NCBI RefSeq assembly: GCF_014925405.1
Contig: NZ_AQHJ01000023.1
Span: 620,001 to 684,000, forward strand
Length of the DNA: 64,000 nt
Direction of reading: 5' to 3'
DNA from: Pseudoalteromonas ulvae UL12
GTDB lineage: Bacteria > Pseudomonadota > Gammaproteobacteria > Enterobacterales > Alteromonadaceae
In this document: in pieces, positions 46,505 to 56,057 of the stretch
Numbering within the stretch: position 1 is the first letter of the stretch
How the letters are laid out: every line of letters starts with the position of its first letter
Position numbers and translations under genes: made by a program
Notes under the pieces: generated by a model
Seen by the model: only the letters and a program-made list of their open reading frames with translations
The model's database searches: none
Told to the model about the DNA's origin: nothing

Positions 46505-47955
46505 AATGAGTAAGTTTTAGGATCCACTAATAAAATTTTTCGACCTGGAGTAAGGTGCTCTTCAAAGCTTAATTCATTCCACTCCAGTAGTTTTTTCATC
46601 AAAATATTATACTTTACTGAAATACCAAATAAGGTATCTCCCTCGACAACCCGGTGATATACATTCGGATCATTAAGATACACTTTAGTGCCCGCATTGA
46701 CTTGGTCACCATGAGCCAGACCATTCCATTCAAGTAATTTTTGCAACTTAACATTATATCGTACTGAAATGCTAAATAACGTCTCACCTTTTTTAACTTC
46801 ATGGAACGGCAGTTCAATTAAACCAAGCGCTTGCCTATCTGCAATTGTTTGTTCGATATCTGAATTACTTTTTAGCGGTGGTAGTGTCGAGATTGACTCA
46901 GCACTGTCCATTTCACTTTCAGAAGTTTGGACTGGCGCAGTTGGTTGTAATGACGTTTCAATAAATGGCTGGGCAGGTTCACTTGCTATCGCATCCACTT
47001 TTATCAATGGCGCATTAACAATCTGTGCTTGCTTGCTTGATTCTGTTAATCCCTCTTCTTGAGCTGGAGATTTACGTTTAATTATCTTAATTTTTGGTTG
47101 CTCAACTTCGCGTACAACCGTTTTTTGAATTTTGCGTAACTCACTTTTGCGGTATTGCTGACGCAATTGCTCAAATTCACTGTCTTCGACTTTATTTTCA
47201 CGCACAACTAAGGCTTCACGTGACGAAAAATAAGTCTGTTGCAGCATTTTTCCGGTCGATTCTGCTTTTTGAATATGCCCCATTTTATTATCAATCAAAT
47301 AAGACAATAACAAAGAGCGCGAAGACACTCGGCCAGCATCCTCATATCGCGCCAATAAATCTTGCGCCTTAATTAAGTCACTTTTGGCATAATAAAGCGC
47401 AGATAAATTAATTAAAGATGAGCTGCGCAGGGGGCTGTGCTTAACTGAAGACTCGAGGTATTCTTGTGCATCGCCAAATTCATCATTTTCGATGGCACAC
47501 AAAGCTAAGTTTTCATAGCTTTCAGCTACACGGATATAACTCGGAATTGCGATAGCAGCCAATAAATACTCTTGCGCTTCATCGTATTGGCCATTTCCAC
47601 ACAAAAAGACCCCGTAATTGTTCAATGTATTGGGATCATCCGGTGCCAACTCGATGGCACGCAAATAACTTTTTTTCGCTAATTCAACTTCACCAACAGC
47701 CGAGTAATAATAAGCAGTGGAGTAATGAACCTCTGGTAATTTTGGCGCAAAAACAGCAGCTCGTTCAAGATTATACTTAGCTTGCGAGCTATCACCTGTT
47801 GATAAATATTTCAAAGCTAAAGAGATCCGCGTTCTAGCCGCATCTTCATTATTAATCCGCTTTTCCACAACGGGTTTATCACTGCCTAAGTAAACACTTT
47901 CAGTTACACATCCTGTCATTGCCAGCGCGCCAGCAACTATTAATAAATGTCGCAT
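46501..47955 (-). CDS. pilW: PilW-type TPR lipoprotein with two C-terminal LysM domains
   Basis: A 484-residue lipoprotein. The lipobox (VAGALAMTGC) is followed by a PilW/PilF TPR region (about 35-230; EVHYSTAYYYSAVGEVELAKKSYL, NTLNNYGVFLCGNGQYDEA), which in other bacteria is required for assembly of the PilQ secretin. A long basic and acidic linker (about 270-385) leads to two LysM domains (about 387-430 and 434-477), opening HEVKKGETLFSISVRYN and YHRVVEGDTLFGISVKYN. Typical PilW is about 250 residues and ends after the TPRs, so this is an extended form that may bind peptidoglycan. Confidence 0.9.
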   Translation of the reverse strand: MRHLLIVAGALAMTGCVTESVYLGSDKPVVEKRINNEDAARTRISLALKYLSTGDSSQAKYNLERAAVFAPKLPEVHYSTAYYYSAVGEVELAKKSYLRAIELAPDDPNTLNNYGVFLCGNGQYDEAQEYLLAAIAIPSYIRVAESYENLALCAIENDEFGDAQEYLESSVKHSPLRSSSLINLSALYYAKSDLIKAQDLLARYEDAGRVSSRSLLLSYLIDNKMGHIQKAESTGKMLQQTYFSSREALVVRENKVEDSEFEQLRQQYRKSELRKIQKTVVREVEQPKIKIIKRKSPAQEEGLTESSKQAQIVNAPLIKVDAIASEPAQPFIETSLQPTAPVQTSESEMDSAESISTLPPLKSNSDIEQTIADRQALGLIELPFHEVKKGETLFSISVRYNVKLQKLLEWNGLAHGDQVNAGTKVYLNDPNVYHRVVEGDTLFGISVKYNILMKKLLEWNELSFEEHLTPGRKILLVDPKTYSL

Positions 47956-48063
47956 TAATTATCTCTTTTGTTTAGCCGAAGTATGAGTTTAACCCAATCA
48001 CGTCTTCATTCATCTATTTATTTGCGAATAGCTTGGAGTATCATCAGCTTAAAAAGTTCGATT

Positions 48064-49242
48064 TTAGTTTTTTGAATCAGAAACTAAGTTCACCGAGATG
48101 GCATTATCTTGCTGCATTTTACGTTTAGCTAAACGCTTAGTTCTATCGACAACATCACCGACTAATTGACCACAAGCGGCATCGATATCATCGCCTCGTG
48201 TTCTTCGAACAATACAGGTAATGCCAGCAGCCTGAAGAATTTTCGAGAAACGATCAATTCGGCTATTGCTAGAACGACCGTATTCATTACCAGGGAAAGG
48301 GTTAAATGGGATCAAATTGACTTTTGAAGGCGTCCCTTTAAGGGTTTCGACTAGCTGATGCGCTTGATCCATACTGTCATTAATCCCATCAAGCATCACA
48401 TACTCAATGGTGACATCTTTATTTGCTTTAGAACCATCAATATAACGACGACACGCCGCTAAAAACTCTTCAATCGGGTATTTTTTATTAATCGGCACGA
48501 GCACATCACGCAGTGCGTTATCTGGAGCGTGCAATGAAATCGCAAGCGCTACATCGATTTTCTCTTTTAAAATATCAAGAGCAGGTACTACACCCGATGT
48601 ACTTAACGTTACACGACGTTTTGATAGGCCAAACGCCCAATCGTCCATCATTAATTCCATCGCAGGCACTACGTTATTAATATTCAGCAAAGGTTCGCCC
48701 ATGCCCATCATCACAACATTCGTTACTGGCCGACGCGTGCTATCACCATATAAGCCGATGTCTTTGGCGACACGCCAAACTTGGCCAATGATTTCAGAAA
48801 CTTTGAGATTACGATTAAAACCCTGTTGCGCGGTTGAACAAAACGTACACTCAAGTGCACAGCCGACTTGTGATGACACACATAAAGTCGCGCGCTCTTT
48901 TTCTGGGATCCAAACAGTTTCAACCTCTTGACCACCATCAAGGATCAAGGCGTATTTGATTGTGCCATCGGAAGCCACTTGTTTGGCTGATATTTCTGGC
49001 GCTCGGATTTCACATTCGCGCTGCAAACGTGCTTTGAGCTTTTTATTGATATTGCTCATATCATCAAAGTTATCAACGCCAAAATGGTAAATCCATTTCA
49101 TCACTTGATCACCACGGAATGGTTTTTCACCAAACGAGACAAATAACTCGCGGATCCCCTCGCGATTTAAATCAAGTAAATTAATTTTTTTAGTCGTTGC
49201 AGCTTGCGTTGCAACAGGAACCACTTTTTCAGCTTCGCTCAT
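48064..49242 (-). CDS. rlmN: Dual-specificity RNA methyltransferase RlmN
   Basis: A 392-residue radical SAM enzyme that methylates C2 of A2503 in 23S rRNA and A37 in some tRNAs. The cluster motif is C128-x3-C132-x2-C135 ([12 protein letters not shown]). The acceptor cysteine lies in the C-terminal [13 protein letters not shown] precedes the ATG. It lies between ndk and pilW, as in other gammaproteobacteria. Confidence 0.97.
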   Translation of the reverse strand: MSEAEKVVPVATQAATTKKINLLDLNREGIRELFVSFGEKPFRGDQVMKWIYHFGVDNFDDMSNINKKLKARLQRECEIRAPEISAKQVASDGTIKYALILDGGQEVETVWIPEKERATLCVSSQVGCALECTFCSTAQQGFNRNLKVSEIIGQVWRVAKDIGLYGDSTRRPVTNVVMMGMGEPLLNINNVVPAMELMMDDWAFGLSKRRVTLSTSGVVPALDILKEKIDVALAISLHAPDNALRDVLVPINKKYPIEEFLAACRRYIDGSKANKDVTIEYVMLDGINDSMDQAHQLVETLKGTPSKVNLIPFNPFPGNEYGRSSNSRIDRFSKILQAAGITCIVRRTRGDDIDAACGQLVGDVVDRTKRLAKRKMQQDNAISVNLVSDSKN

Positions 49243-49360
49243 TTAAGAGACCTCGACCACTTTGATAATACGTAATGCTAGCTCACACAAGCATCTTGAG
49301 AACACTGCAATGTGCTTAACTAAGTGTACGGTATAAATACAATTACTTAAGCATACTGAC

Positions 49361-49387
49361 AAGAAAAGGGCGCGAGGCCCTTTTCAT
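49361..49387 (-). terminator. Terminator of ndk
   Basis: A 9-bp stem (GAAAAGGGC/GCCCTTTTC, 5-base loop) lies about 55 bp after the ndk stop, ending in TTTTC. Confidence 0.65.
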
Positions 49388-49439
49388 ACTACTTTATATC
49401 GCAACAATTTGATTAAATGGAATAAATTCCAATCAAATA

Positions 49440-49871
49440 TTAACGAGTACGTGGGCAGATTTCTTCGTCAGAGAAGAAGTATGCGATTTCACGTGCCGCA
49501 GACTCAACAGCGTCAGAACCGTGAACAGCATTTTCATCGATGCTATCAGCGTAATCTGCACGTAAAGTACCTGCTAACGCTTCAGCTGGGTTAGTTGCAC
49601 CCATGATTTCACGGTTTTTAAGAACAGCGTTTTCGCCTTCTAAAACTTGAACCATTACTGGACCAGAAGTCATGAAAGAAACTAAAGCACCAAAGAAAGG
49701 ACGCTCGCTGTGCTCTGCATAGAAACCTTCAGCTTTCTCTTGAGAAAGGTGAACCATTTTAGATGCAACGATTTTAAGGCCAGCAGATTCAAAACGGTTA
49801 TAGATTGCACCGATGTGGTTTTTAGCAACTGCGTCAGGTTTGATGATTGAGAAAGTACGCTCTAAAGCCAT
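49440..49871 (-). CDS. ndk: Nucleoside diphosphate kinase
   Basis: A 143-residue enzyme that balances NTP pools by phosphohistidine transfer. It shows the opening [18 protein letters not shown], the RPFF and [14 protein letters not shown] motifs, and the active histidine H117 in [16 protein letters not shown] precedes the ATG. It is first in the conserved ndk-rlmN-pilW stretch but followed by its own terminator. Confidence 0.97.
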   Translation of the reverse strand: MALERTFSIIKPDAVAKNHIGAIYNRFESAGLKIVASKMVHLSQEKAEGFYAEHSERPFFGALVSFMTSGPVMVQVLEGENAVLKNREIMGATNPAEALAGTLRADYADSIDENAVHGSDAVESAAREIAYFFSDEEICPRTR

Positions 49872-50043
49872 CTTTATGCTCCAAATTAATTGTGTTAATA
49901 GTTTAAATTCAACGGCGGCGGATTATACGCTTTTTCTTTACAAAAGCCTATTAAAATCGCGCAATAAAGATCCAAGTGATCTGCCGCAACAGTCTAAACA
50001 CCGCCAATGACATTTTTGTGGATCCGGCAAAAGGCTCCAAAGA

Positions 50044-50085
50044 TTGATCTTAATCAACAACGTCCACCCCTTGTTTTGCTACATT
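50044..50085 (+). promoter_or_regulatory. FNR-type box and extended -10 promoter of trhP-yfhL
   Basis: A perfect FNR consensus box (TTGAT-CTTA-ATCAA, 50044-50057) is followed by an extended -10 (TGC-TACATT, 50077-50085). The implied start near 50092 places the box centre at -41.5, the classic class II activator position. A 6-bp hairpin (50098-50118) lies in the resulting leader. The 300-bp gap between ndk and trhP otherwise holds only the ndk upstream region. Confidence 0.75.
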
Positions 50086-50171
50086 CGCTCCCTTTTTCGC
50101 CACCCTTGCCGTGTGGCGTGCTTTTAATCATGCAACTGACCAAGACTCAGTTCGATGTATGAGGAATGATA

Positions 50172-51563
50172 ATGTCATCAATCTTAGCGTCTGGGTTTAC
50201 CCCAGAATTACTCTCCCCTGCCGGAAGCTTAAAAAACATGCGATATGCTTTTGCGTATGGCTCAGATGCAGTATATGCCGGACAGCCCCGCTATAGCTTG
50301 CGAGTGCGCAATAATGAGTTTGATTTAGACAATCTGGCACTGGGCATAAAAGAAGCTCACCAACAAAACAAAAAGCTCTATGTGGTATCGAACATTGCTC
50401 CCCATAACGCCAAAGTAAATACGTATTTACGAGATATAGAGCCCGTTATAGCGATGAAACCGGACGCGTTGATCATGTCTGATCCCGGATTAATAATGCT
50501 TGTTCGTGAAAAATGGCCTGAAATGCCGATCCATTTATCTGTGCAAGCCAATGCGGTTAATTTTGCCACTGTTAAATTTTGGGCCAAACAAGGGATTGAG
50601 CGCGTTATTCTCTCACGTGAGCTGTCTTTGGAAGAAATTGGCGAGATCCGCACTCTTTGCCCTGAGACTGAACTTGAGGTATTTGTGCATGGTGCATTGT
50701 GCATGGCGTACTCTGGGCGTTGTTTGCTCTCTGGCTACATTAATAAACGCGATCCGAACCAAGGCACGTGTACCAATGCCTGCCGGTGGGAATACGATGT
50801 AAAGCCAGGCAAAGAAACCGAAACTGGCGAAATGGTTCATCAGTTTGATCCCAAACAAGTCATTCCAACCCTTGGCGCAGGCGAACCCACAAAAGAAGTC
50901 TTTATGTTGGAAGAACAAGGTCGCCCCGGTGAGTACATGCCTGCGTTTGAAGATGAACACGGCACCTACATCATGAACTCCAAAGATCTCCGTGCCGTGC
51001 AATATGTTGAGCAACTCACCAAAATGGGTGTGCATAGCTTAAAAATAGAAGGACGAACCAAGTCATTTTATTACGTAGCCCGCACAGCGCAGGTCTATCG
51101 AAAAGCGATTGATGATGCGGTTGCTGGCCGCCCATTTGATATGAGCTTATTACATAGCTTAGAAAATTTAGCCCACCGCGGTTACACTGAAGGCTTCTTA
51201 AAGCGCCATAATCACCAAGCCTATCAAAATTATGACTATGGTCATTCGGTATCCGATCAGCAGCAATTTGTCGGAGAAATTTTAGGGCGAAATCAAAATG
51301 GTTTAGTTGATATTGATGTTAAAAATAAATTCTGCACTGGTCACTCACTTGAGTTGATGACGCCACAGGGCAATATCAATTTCAGGTTAGATCATATGGA
51401 AAACAAAAAAGGTGAACGCATTAATGACGCCAAAGGTTCGGGCCACATTGTGCAGATCCCCATTCCTGAAGATATCGATTTAAGTCATGCGTTATTGATG
51501 CGTAATCTTGATGAGAATCAAGACACCCGCAACCCATTTAGTACCCAAACTGCCAGCGTGTAA
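50172..51563 (+). CDS. trhP: tRNA 5-hydroxyuridine modification protein TrhP (YegQ, U32 family)
   Basis: A 463-residue peptidase-U32-family protein. It shows PELLSPAGSLKNMRYAFAYGSDAVYAGQ, the cysteine-bearing VHGALCMAYSGRCLLSGYINKRDPNQGTCTNACRW, and LKIEGRTKSFYYVARTAQVYR. In E. coli YegQ/TrhP makes 5-hydroxyuridine at tRNA position 34 by the prephenate-dependent, oxygen-independent route. The ATG at 50172 has GAGGA six bases upstream; the ATG at 50166 touches it. It is 2 bp from yfhL and preceded by an FNR-type promoter. Confidence 0.93.
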   Translation: MSSILASGFTPELLSPAGSLKNMRYAFAYGSDAVYAGQPRYSLRVRNNEFDLDNLALGIKEAHQQNKKLYVVSNIAPHNAKVNTYLRDIEPVIAMKPDALIMSDPGLIMLVREKWPEMPIHLSVQANAVNFATVKFWAKQGIERVILSRELSLEEIGEIRTLCPETELEVFVHGALCMAYSGRCLLSGYINKRDPNQGTCTNACRWEYDVKPGKETETGEMVHQFDPKQVIPTLGAGEPTKEVFMLEEQGRPGEYMPAFEDEHGTYIMNSKDLRAVQYVEQLTKMGVHSLKIEGRTKSFYYVARTAQVYRKAIDDAVAGRPFDMSLLHSLENLAHRGYTEGFLKRHNHQAYQNYDYGHSVSDQQQFVGEILGRNQNGLVDIDVKNKFCTGHSLELMTPQGNINFRLDHMENKKGERINDAKGSGHIVQIPIPEDIDLSHALLMRNLDENQDTRNPFSTQTASV

Positions 51564-51565
51564 CA

Positions 51566-51814
51566 ATGGCTTTATTGATCAACGCTAAATGCATCAATTG
51601 TGATATGTGCGTGCCCGAATGTCCCAACGAGGCCATTTATATGGGCAAGAAAATATATCAAATTGATCCAGCAAAATGCACGGAATGTGTCGGCCATTAC
51701 GATACACCGACATGTGTTAGTGTCTGTCCGATTGATTGCATCAAACCCGATCCAACTCATAAAGAATCTCTTGATGAGCTGGCGCAAAAGTATGTTGCTT
51801 TAACAACAGACTGA
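51566..51814 (+). CDS. yfhL: YfhL family 4Fe-4S dicluster ferredoxin
   Basis: An 82-residue ferredoxin with two [4Fe-4S] motifs: CINCDMCVPECPN near the N-terminus and CTECVGHYDTPTCVSVCP, whose first spacing is widened as in YfhL. It starts two bases after the trhP stop, so the two are co-transcribed and probably coupled. The pairing suggests that it donates electrons to, or serves, TrhP; this is inference. In E. coli the two genes are unlinked. Confidence 0.92.
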   Translation: MALLINAKCINCDMCVPECPNEAIYMGKKIYQIDPAKCTECVGHYDTPTCVSVCPIDCIKPDPTHKESLDELAQKYVALTTD

Positions 51815-51930
51815 ACACTCTTCGAAGAAAAGACCGCTCATGCTCGCCCCACCATATAGTGGAGCGAGCAATCAAAATTAAGCAAAAAAATCAAAGCAAA
51901 CCGACACAGCCGCTTTTTAGTAACACTAAA

Positions 51931-51967
51931 AACAAAAAAGTTAGCCCGAATAAACAAAGCTAACTTT
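51931..51967 (-). terminator. Terminator of the kinase/nucleotidyltransferase operon
   Basis: A 9-bp stem (AAAGTTAGC/GCTAACTTT) is followed on the minus strand by a long T-rich tail (TTTTTTGTTTTT). A further hairpin (51841-51870) lies closer to yfhL. Confidence 0.75.
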
Positions 51968-51995
51968 ATAAAAGTACGAGAACCTGATGAAGCCG

Positions 51996-53063
51996 TTATT
52001 TAAATAAAATAGCCTGTAAAGTCTCTGTTTTTTCAACTAAATCACGATATAACGCAAATTGGTTACGGGCACGATCTAGGTTATGTCCATCATATTTAAT
52101 GCTGAAGTAATTATCACCATCGATATAATCCGTTAAAAAGCGCACCCCAATCATAAATGTCATCACTTTAGCGCCCAACCAAAAGCTTTGTTTCTCTTGC
52201 TCAGTAATAATCCCATCAAGTGGTGCGACATACCCATCGACTATCGCTTGGAAAATATCTTCGCGCACTTTAACACGCTCTAGATTGGTTGAATCTTCAG
52301 CCTCTGGCGAGCAAAAGGTTCGTACCATATCACCAAAGTCAAACATCCAGTAACCAGGCATACACGTATCTAAGTCAATGACGGCTTTTGCTTGTTGTGT
52401 TTGATTACAAAACAACATGTTGTTTATTTTTGTATCGTTATGACAGGCTCGAACAGGCAAAATATCCACTAACTCTGCAAGCTCACTTAACAATTGTGAT
52501 TGTGCTAAACAAAAATCAACTTCTTGCTGGCAAGCTTCCAAGCGGCCAACCGGATCAGCCTTAACTACACGTTTAAGCGCATCTAAACGCATCGTTAGGT
52601 TATGAAAGTCAGGGATAACTGAATGCAAATTACTGGCATCAAAGTCTTCAAGTGCCGCGGCAAATTGGCCAAAGGCGTTGGCTGCAATTTCTGCTTGCTC
52701 TTGATTTGCCACCACATCTTCAGAATAACTACGACCAATAAATTCCAGAGCACGCCAGCTTTCGCCTTCAATCTCTACCACGTAGTTTTCTTCAGTTGTT
52801 GGGATATGCTTAATGATTTCTAACTGATAAGCATGCTGGCCTTTTTTATCGCTCAAATGAATTTCAATTTGGCGGGCATTATTGACGAGTGCTATCGGAT
52901 CTGGAAAAACATGCGTATTGAGTTTTTGTACCACGATATTTTTTTCAGGGCTTTTTAGTAACAATGTCGTGTTTATGTGGCCATTGCCAATTGGTTTAAT
53001 ACTGACATCATCTTGGCTAAGGCCAAAATGTTTTGAAAGGATTGTTGCTTGTTTTTGATACAT
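51996..53063 (-). CDS. APH-fold phosphotransferase, probable sugar-1-kinase
   Basis: A 355-residue kinase of the aminoglycoside phosphotransferase fold. It has IKPIGNGHINTTLLL (glycine loop), the catalytic loop RACHNDTKINNMLF (HxDxxxxN) and the metal Asp in AVIDLDTCMPG. The overall pattern resembles N-acetylhexosamine 1-kinases (NahK) more than antibiotic kinases. It lies 18 bp after a sugar nucleotidyltransferase gene, so the pair probably makes a sugar-1-phosphate and then the nucleotide sugar. The sugar is not known. Confidence 0.8.
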   Translation of the reverse strand: MYQKQATILSKHFGLSQDDVSIKPIGNGHINTTLLLKSPEKNIVVQKLNTHVFPDPIALVNNARQIEIHLSDKKGQHAYQLEIIKHIPTTEENYVVEIEGESWRALEFIGRSYSEDVVANQEQAEIAANAFGQFAAALEDFDASNLHSVIPDFHNLTMRLDALKRVVKADPVGRLEACQQEVDFCLAQSQLLSELAELVDILPVRACHNDTKINNMLFCNQTQQAKAVIDLDTCMPGYWMFDFGDMVRTFCSPEAEDSTNLERVKVREDIFQAIVDGYVAPLDGIITEQEKQSFWLGAKVMTFMIGVRFLTDYIDGDNYFSIKYDGHNLDRARNQFALYRDLVEKTETLQAILFK

Positions 53064-53081
53064 CTTGTTATTCTCTTTTTT

Positions 53082-53975
53082 TCAGTTGTTAACAACTGAA
53101 TCCCTGAATAGATTCTCTAGCTGAGCACTCACAGCTGCTAATTCATCCCGATAAGTCACACCGAGCCACTTATCGTGCGCAGTCAGTACATTTACCTTTT
53201 TAAGGCGACAAGAAAGCGCATATTGAATTTGATCAGGCAGATAATACTCGTTTTTGACAGCGTTGTCAGCACATAGTAAGAAGGTATTAAAATTCTCATC
53301 TAATACCTCAAATATATCATCATTTAGCACCCAGCAAGTCATTGATACTAGTGCCGAAGCATCAAGTCTTGTCCGTACGCCTTGCGGGTTAATCCCGCTT
53401 AACGTTTTATCTTGCAGGGTAATCTCGAGATACTCATCAACTTGACTCAAATCCCCTTCGGTATCGAGTTGACAAACCCCTCGATTGACGCCGCCTTGAT
53501 TTGATAACGTATGAGTAATCGGATACGCCAACATTGCCCAATCTTGCGAACGTTGAATATGCTGCGCGAGCTGTTTAAATGCGTTTGCACCGTAATAATC
53601 ATCAGCTGTAATAACGACCATTTTTCCAGTTACAAAGGGACGGGCCGCAAGTAACGCATGCCCCGTTCCCCAAGGTTTCTGACGCACTAAACTCAACTCA
53701 GTAAAGCGCTCGGGCACATCAGTAATCGCTTGAATGGCTAATTCGACCTGTAAATGTCCAGGTAATCGCGGCACAATTTGCTGCTCGATTAATGGTTTGA
53801 TTTGCGGGTTAATCACCAACACCACTTTATGAATATACGGCGCGGCATCAGCGATACTTAGCTCCATAATAGTGCGGTTTAACCCTTCAATCTCGGCGAG
53901 CTGTTTAGCCCCACCAAAACGCGTTCCTAAACCAGCCGCGAGTATCACTAAGGTAAGTTCTGAGTGTTGTTGCAT
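53082..53975 (-). CDS. Nucleotidyltransferase family protein (sugar-1-phosphate type)
   Basis: A 297-residue nucleotidyltransferase. The signature VILAAGLGTRFGGAKQLAEI and the metal/sugar site VITADDYYGANAF are clear, as is KPWGTGHALLAA. It begins with an ATG with AAAGG upstream and is first in the operon with the kinase at 51996. A role in nucleotide-sugar salvage is inferred from the pairing. Confidence 0.85.
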   Translation of the reverse strand: MQQHSELTLVILAAGLGTRFGGAKQLAEIEGLNRTIMELSIADAAPYIHKVVLVINPQIKPLIEQQIVPRLPGHLQVELAIQAITDVPERFTELSLVRQKPWGTGHALLAARPFVTGKMVVITADDYYGANAFKQLAQHIQRSQDWAMLAYPITHTLSNQGGVNRGVCQLDTEGDLSQVDEYLEITLQDKTLSGINPQGVRTRLDASALVSMTCWVLNDDIFEVLDENFNTFLLCADNAVKNEYYLPDQIQYALSCRLKKVNVLTAHDKWLGVTYRDELAAVSAQLENLFRDSVVNN

Positions 53976-54097
53976 GATGACCTTTGACGACCCACACGTC
54001 TAACCTGAGGAAATAAGGGCAATTATTGTACGCATCTTTACAACAATATACTATTTTTAGTTACACCAAAAACACAACGTTATGATTTAAAATAAAT

Positions 54098-55561
54098 TTA
54101 AGTTATATTTAAACACAGATACTTTACTTGTAAGTATTCGTCCAAACCTATTTGGCCACCTTCACGGCCAATTCCTGATTGTTTCACACCACCAAACGGC
54201 GCAATTGGATTTGAGATCAACCCTTCGTTGATACCGACCATGCCAAAATCAAGCCTTTCAGAAACACGCTGGATTTGATTGATATTTTCACTATAAAAAT
54301 AAGCAGCTAAGCCATAGTCGGTTTCATTGGCCATAGTGAGCGCTTGTCGCTCATCTTCAAAAGTACTCAAAAGCACCACAGGCCCAAATAATTCCTGATG
54401 ATAAATTGCCATCTGTGGAGTGATCCCACCGAGCACCACAACCGGAAAAAAGTTATCGGCTTGCTCTTTTGCTCGCTCAAACTCTGCTTGCCCCGATAAA
54501 AAGGTCCCACCTTGTATGATGGCTTGCTCTACTGATTCGATGAGGCGTTGCTTCGCTGATGCTGTTATCAGCGGCCCCACTTGATGCATAGGATCAAATC
54601 CCGATCCTACCTTCAACTTAGCGACTTCAGGTAATAACTGAGCAATAAACGTTGAGTAAATTGATTCTGCAACCAATACTCGGTTTGTTGCCACACAGGT
54701 TTGCCCTGCATTTCTAAATTTACTCGCAACGAGCCCGGTTATGGCTTTGGATAACATTGCACTTTCAAACACAATGAAGGGAGCATTCCCGCCTAATTCC
54801 ATTGATGTTCGCTTTACTGAGGCCGCAGCTTGCGCTAATAATATCTTGCCTATTTGAGTCGAACCGGTAAAAGTGACCTTCTTCACACGTTCATCACTGA
54901 GTAATTGTTCAACTACAGATGGCGCATCTTGAGTAAGCACAACATTAAATGCACCGCTAGGAAACCCCGCTTCAATCGCAAGGTGTGCTAACGCAAGGGC
55001 TGATAACGGCGTCAGCTCAGACGGCTTCAAAATAAAACTACATCCAGCGGCAATTGCAGGAGCAACCTTTCGTGTCACCATCGCAATCGGGAAATTCCAA
55101 GGAGTAATGCCAAGCACCACTCCAATTGGCTGTTTAGTCGTGCTCAAACGTTGATGGTGGTTATTGCTCGGGATCACTTGACCATAACTACGCTTTGCTT
55201 CTTCGGCAAACCAACGAATAAACTCAGCCCCGTAGGCCACTTCGCCTTTCGCCTCAGCCAAAGGCTTTCCTTGTTCGAGCGTCATTAGCTCAGCCAGTGC
55301 CTCGCTATTTGCTATCACTAATTGATACCAGCGCATTAATAAATCACTGCGTGCTTGGCTATTCATTGCTTTTAACTGCTCAAAAGCCGATTGCGCAGAC
55401 TCAAGAGCAAGCTCAATTCCTTGCGTGTCCACACTACAGACATTGGCCACCCACTTATCAGTCGCAGGATCCATCACTGCAAACGTTTTATCACTTGTAT
55501 ATGCTTGATTGGCAATAATCGAATCGGTCTGAATTAAACGCTGACTGACGGTAACTGACAT
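54098..55561 (-). CDS. gabD: NAD(P)-dependent succinate-semialdehyde dehydrogenase type
   Basis: A 487-residue aldehyde dehydrogenase. It has GITPWNFPIAMVTRKVAPAIAAGC, FTGSTQIGK (cofactor site), the general base in MELGGNAPFIVF and the catalytic cysteine in FRNAGQTCVATNR. The closing segment PFGGVKQSGIGREGG resembles the GabD group. No gabT is adjacent, so the substrate is not certain. GTAGGATAG precedes the ATG. Confidence 0.85.
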   Translation of the reverse strand: MSVTVSQRLIQTDSIIANQAYTSDKTFAVMDPATDKWVANVCSVDTQGIELALESAQSAFEQLKAMNSQARSDLLMRWYQLVIANSEALAELMTLEQGKPLAEAKGEVAYGAEFIRWFAEEAKRSYGQVIPSNNHHQRLSTTKQPIGVVLGITPWNFPIAMVTRKVAPAIAAGCSFILKPSELTPLSALALAHLAIEAGFPSGAFNVVLTQDAPSVVEQLLSDERVKKVTFTGSTQIGKILLAQAAASVKRTSMELGGNAPFIVFESAMLSKAITGLVASKFRNAGQTCVATNRVLVAESIYSTFIAQLLPEVAKLKVGSGFDPMHQVGPLITASAKQRLIESVEQAIIQGGTFLSGQAEFERAKEQADNFFPVVVLGGITPQMAIYHQELFGPVVLLSTFEDERQALTMANETDYGLAAYFYSENINQIQRVSERLDFGMVGINEGLISNPIAPFGGVKQSGIGREGGQIGLDEYLQVKYLCLNIT

Positions 55562-55656
55562 AACACTATCCTACAATAAAAGGCCGCTGATACAATTTGA
55601 TTATCAAGGGATGACTACTTTGTTGCAAGTCCGAAAAACAGACTATCGCCAGACAT

Positions 55657-55684
55657 AAAAAAAACCGCCTTTCGGCGGTTTTAT
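55657..55684 (-). terminator. Intrinsic terminator of the isc operon
   Basis: A stem AAAACCGCC/GGCGGTTTT is followed on the minus strand by eight T. It lies 34 bp after fdx. Confidence 0.9.
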
Positions 55685-55717
55685 ATGAACATTGATCAAT
55701 CACTATTTAGTGAAAGA

Positions 55718-56056
55718 TTAATGTTCTTCATTAACAATATTTAAATTGTATTTAGGTATTTCAACCACTAAATCTTCGTCGGCAATAATAGCTTGGCACC
55801 CTAAGCGTGACTCAGGCTCTAAGCCCCAAGCCTTATCAAGCATATCGTCTTCAAGCTCATCACTTTCGTCCAATGAGTCAAAGCCTTCACGGACAATGAT
55901 GTGACAAGTCGTACACGCGCATGATTTTTCACAAGCGTGAGGAATCGAAATTTTATTTTTAAGTGCCACATCGAGCACTGTTTGTCCACTCTCAGCTTGT
56001 ATTACTGCACCATCTGGGCATAACTCACCATGAGGAAGGAAAATAATTTGTGGCAT
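55718..56056 (-). CDS. fdx: ISC-type [2Fe-2S] ferredoxin
   Basis: A 112-residue adrenodoxin-like ferredoxin. Cluster cysteines are in ACEKSCACTTCHIIV and RLGCQAI. It supplies electrons for Fe-S cluster assembly on IscU. It begins one base after hscA and is the last gene of the operon; no iscX follows before the terminator. Confidence 0.97.
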   Translation of the reverse strand: MPQIIFLPHGELCPDGAVIQAESGQTVLDVALKNKISIPHACEKSCACTTCHIIVREGFDSLDESDELEDDMLDKAWGLEPESRLGCQAIIADEDLVVEIPKYNLNIVNEEH

Positions 56057-56057
56057 A

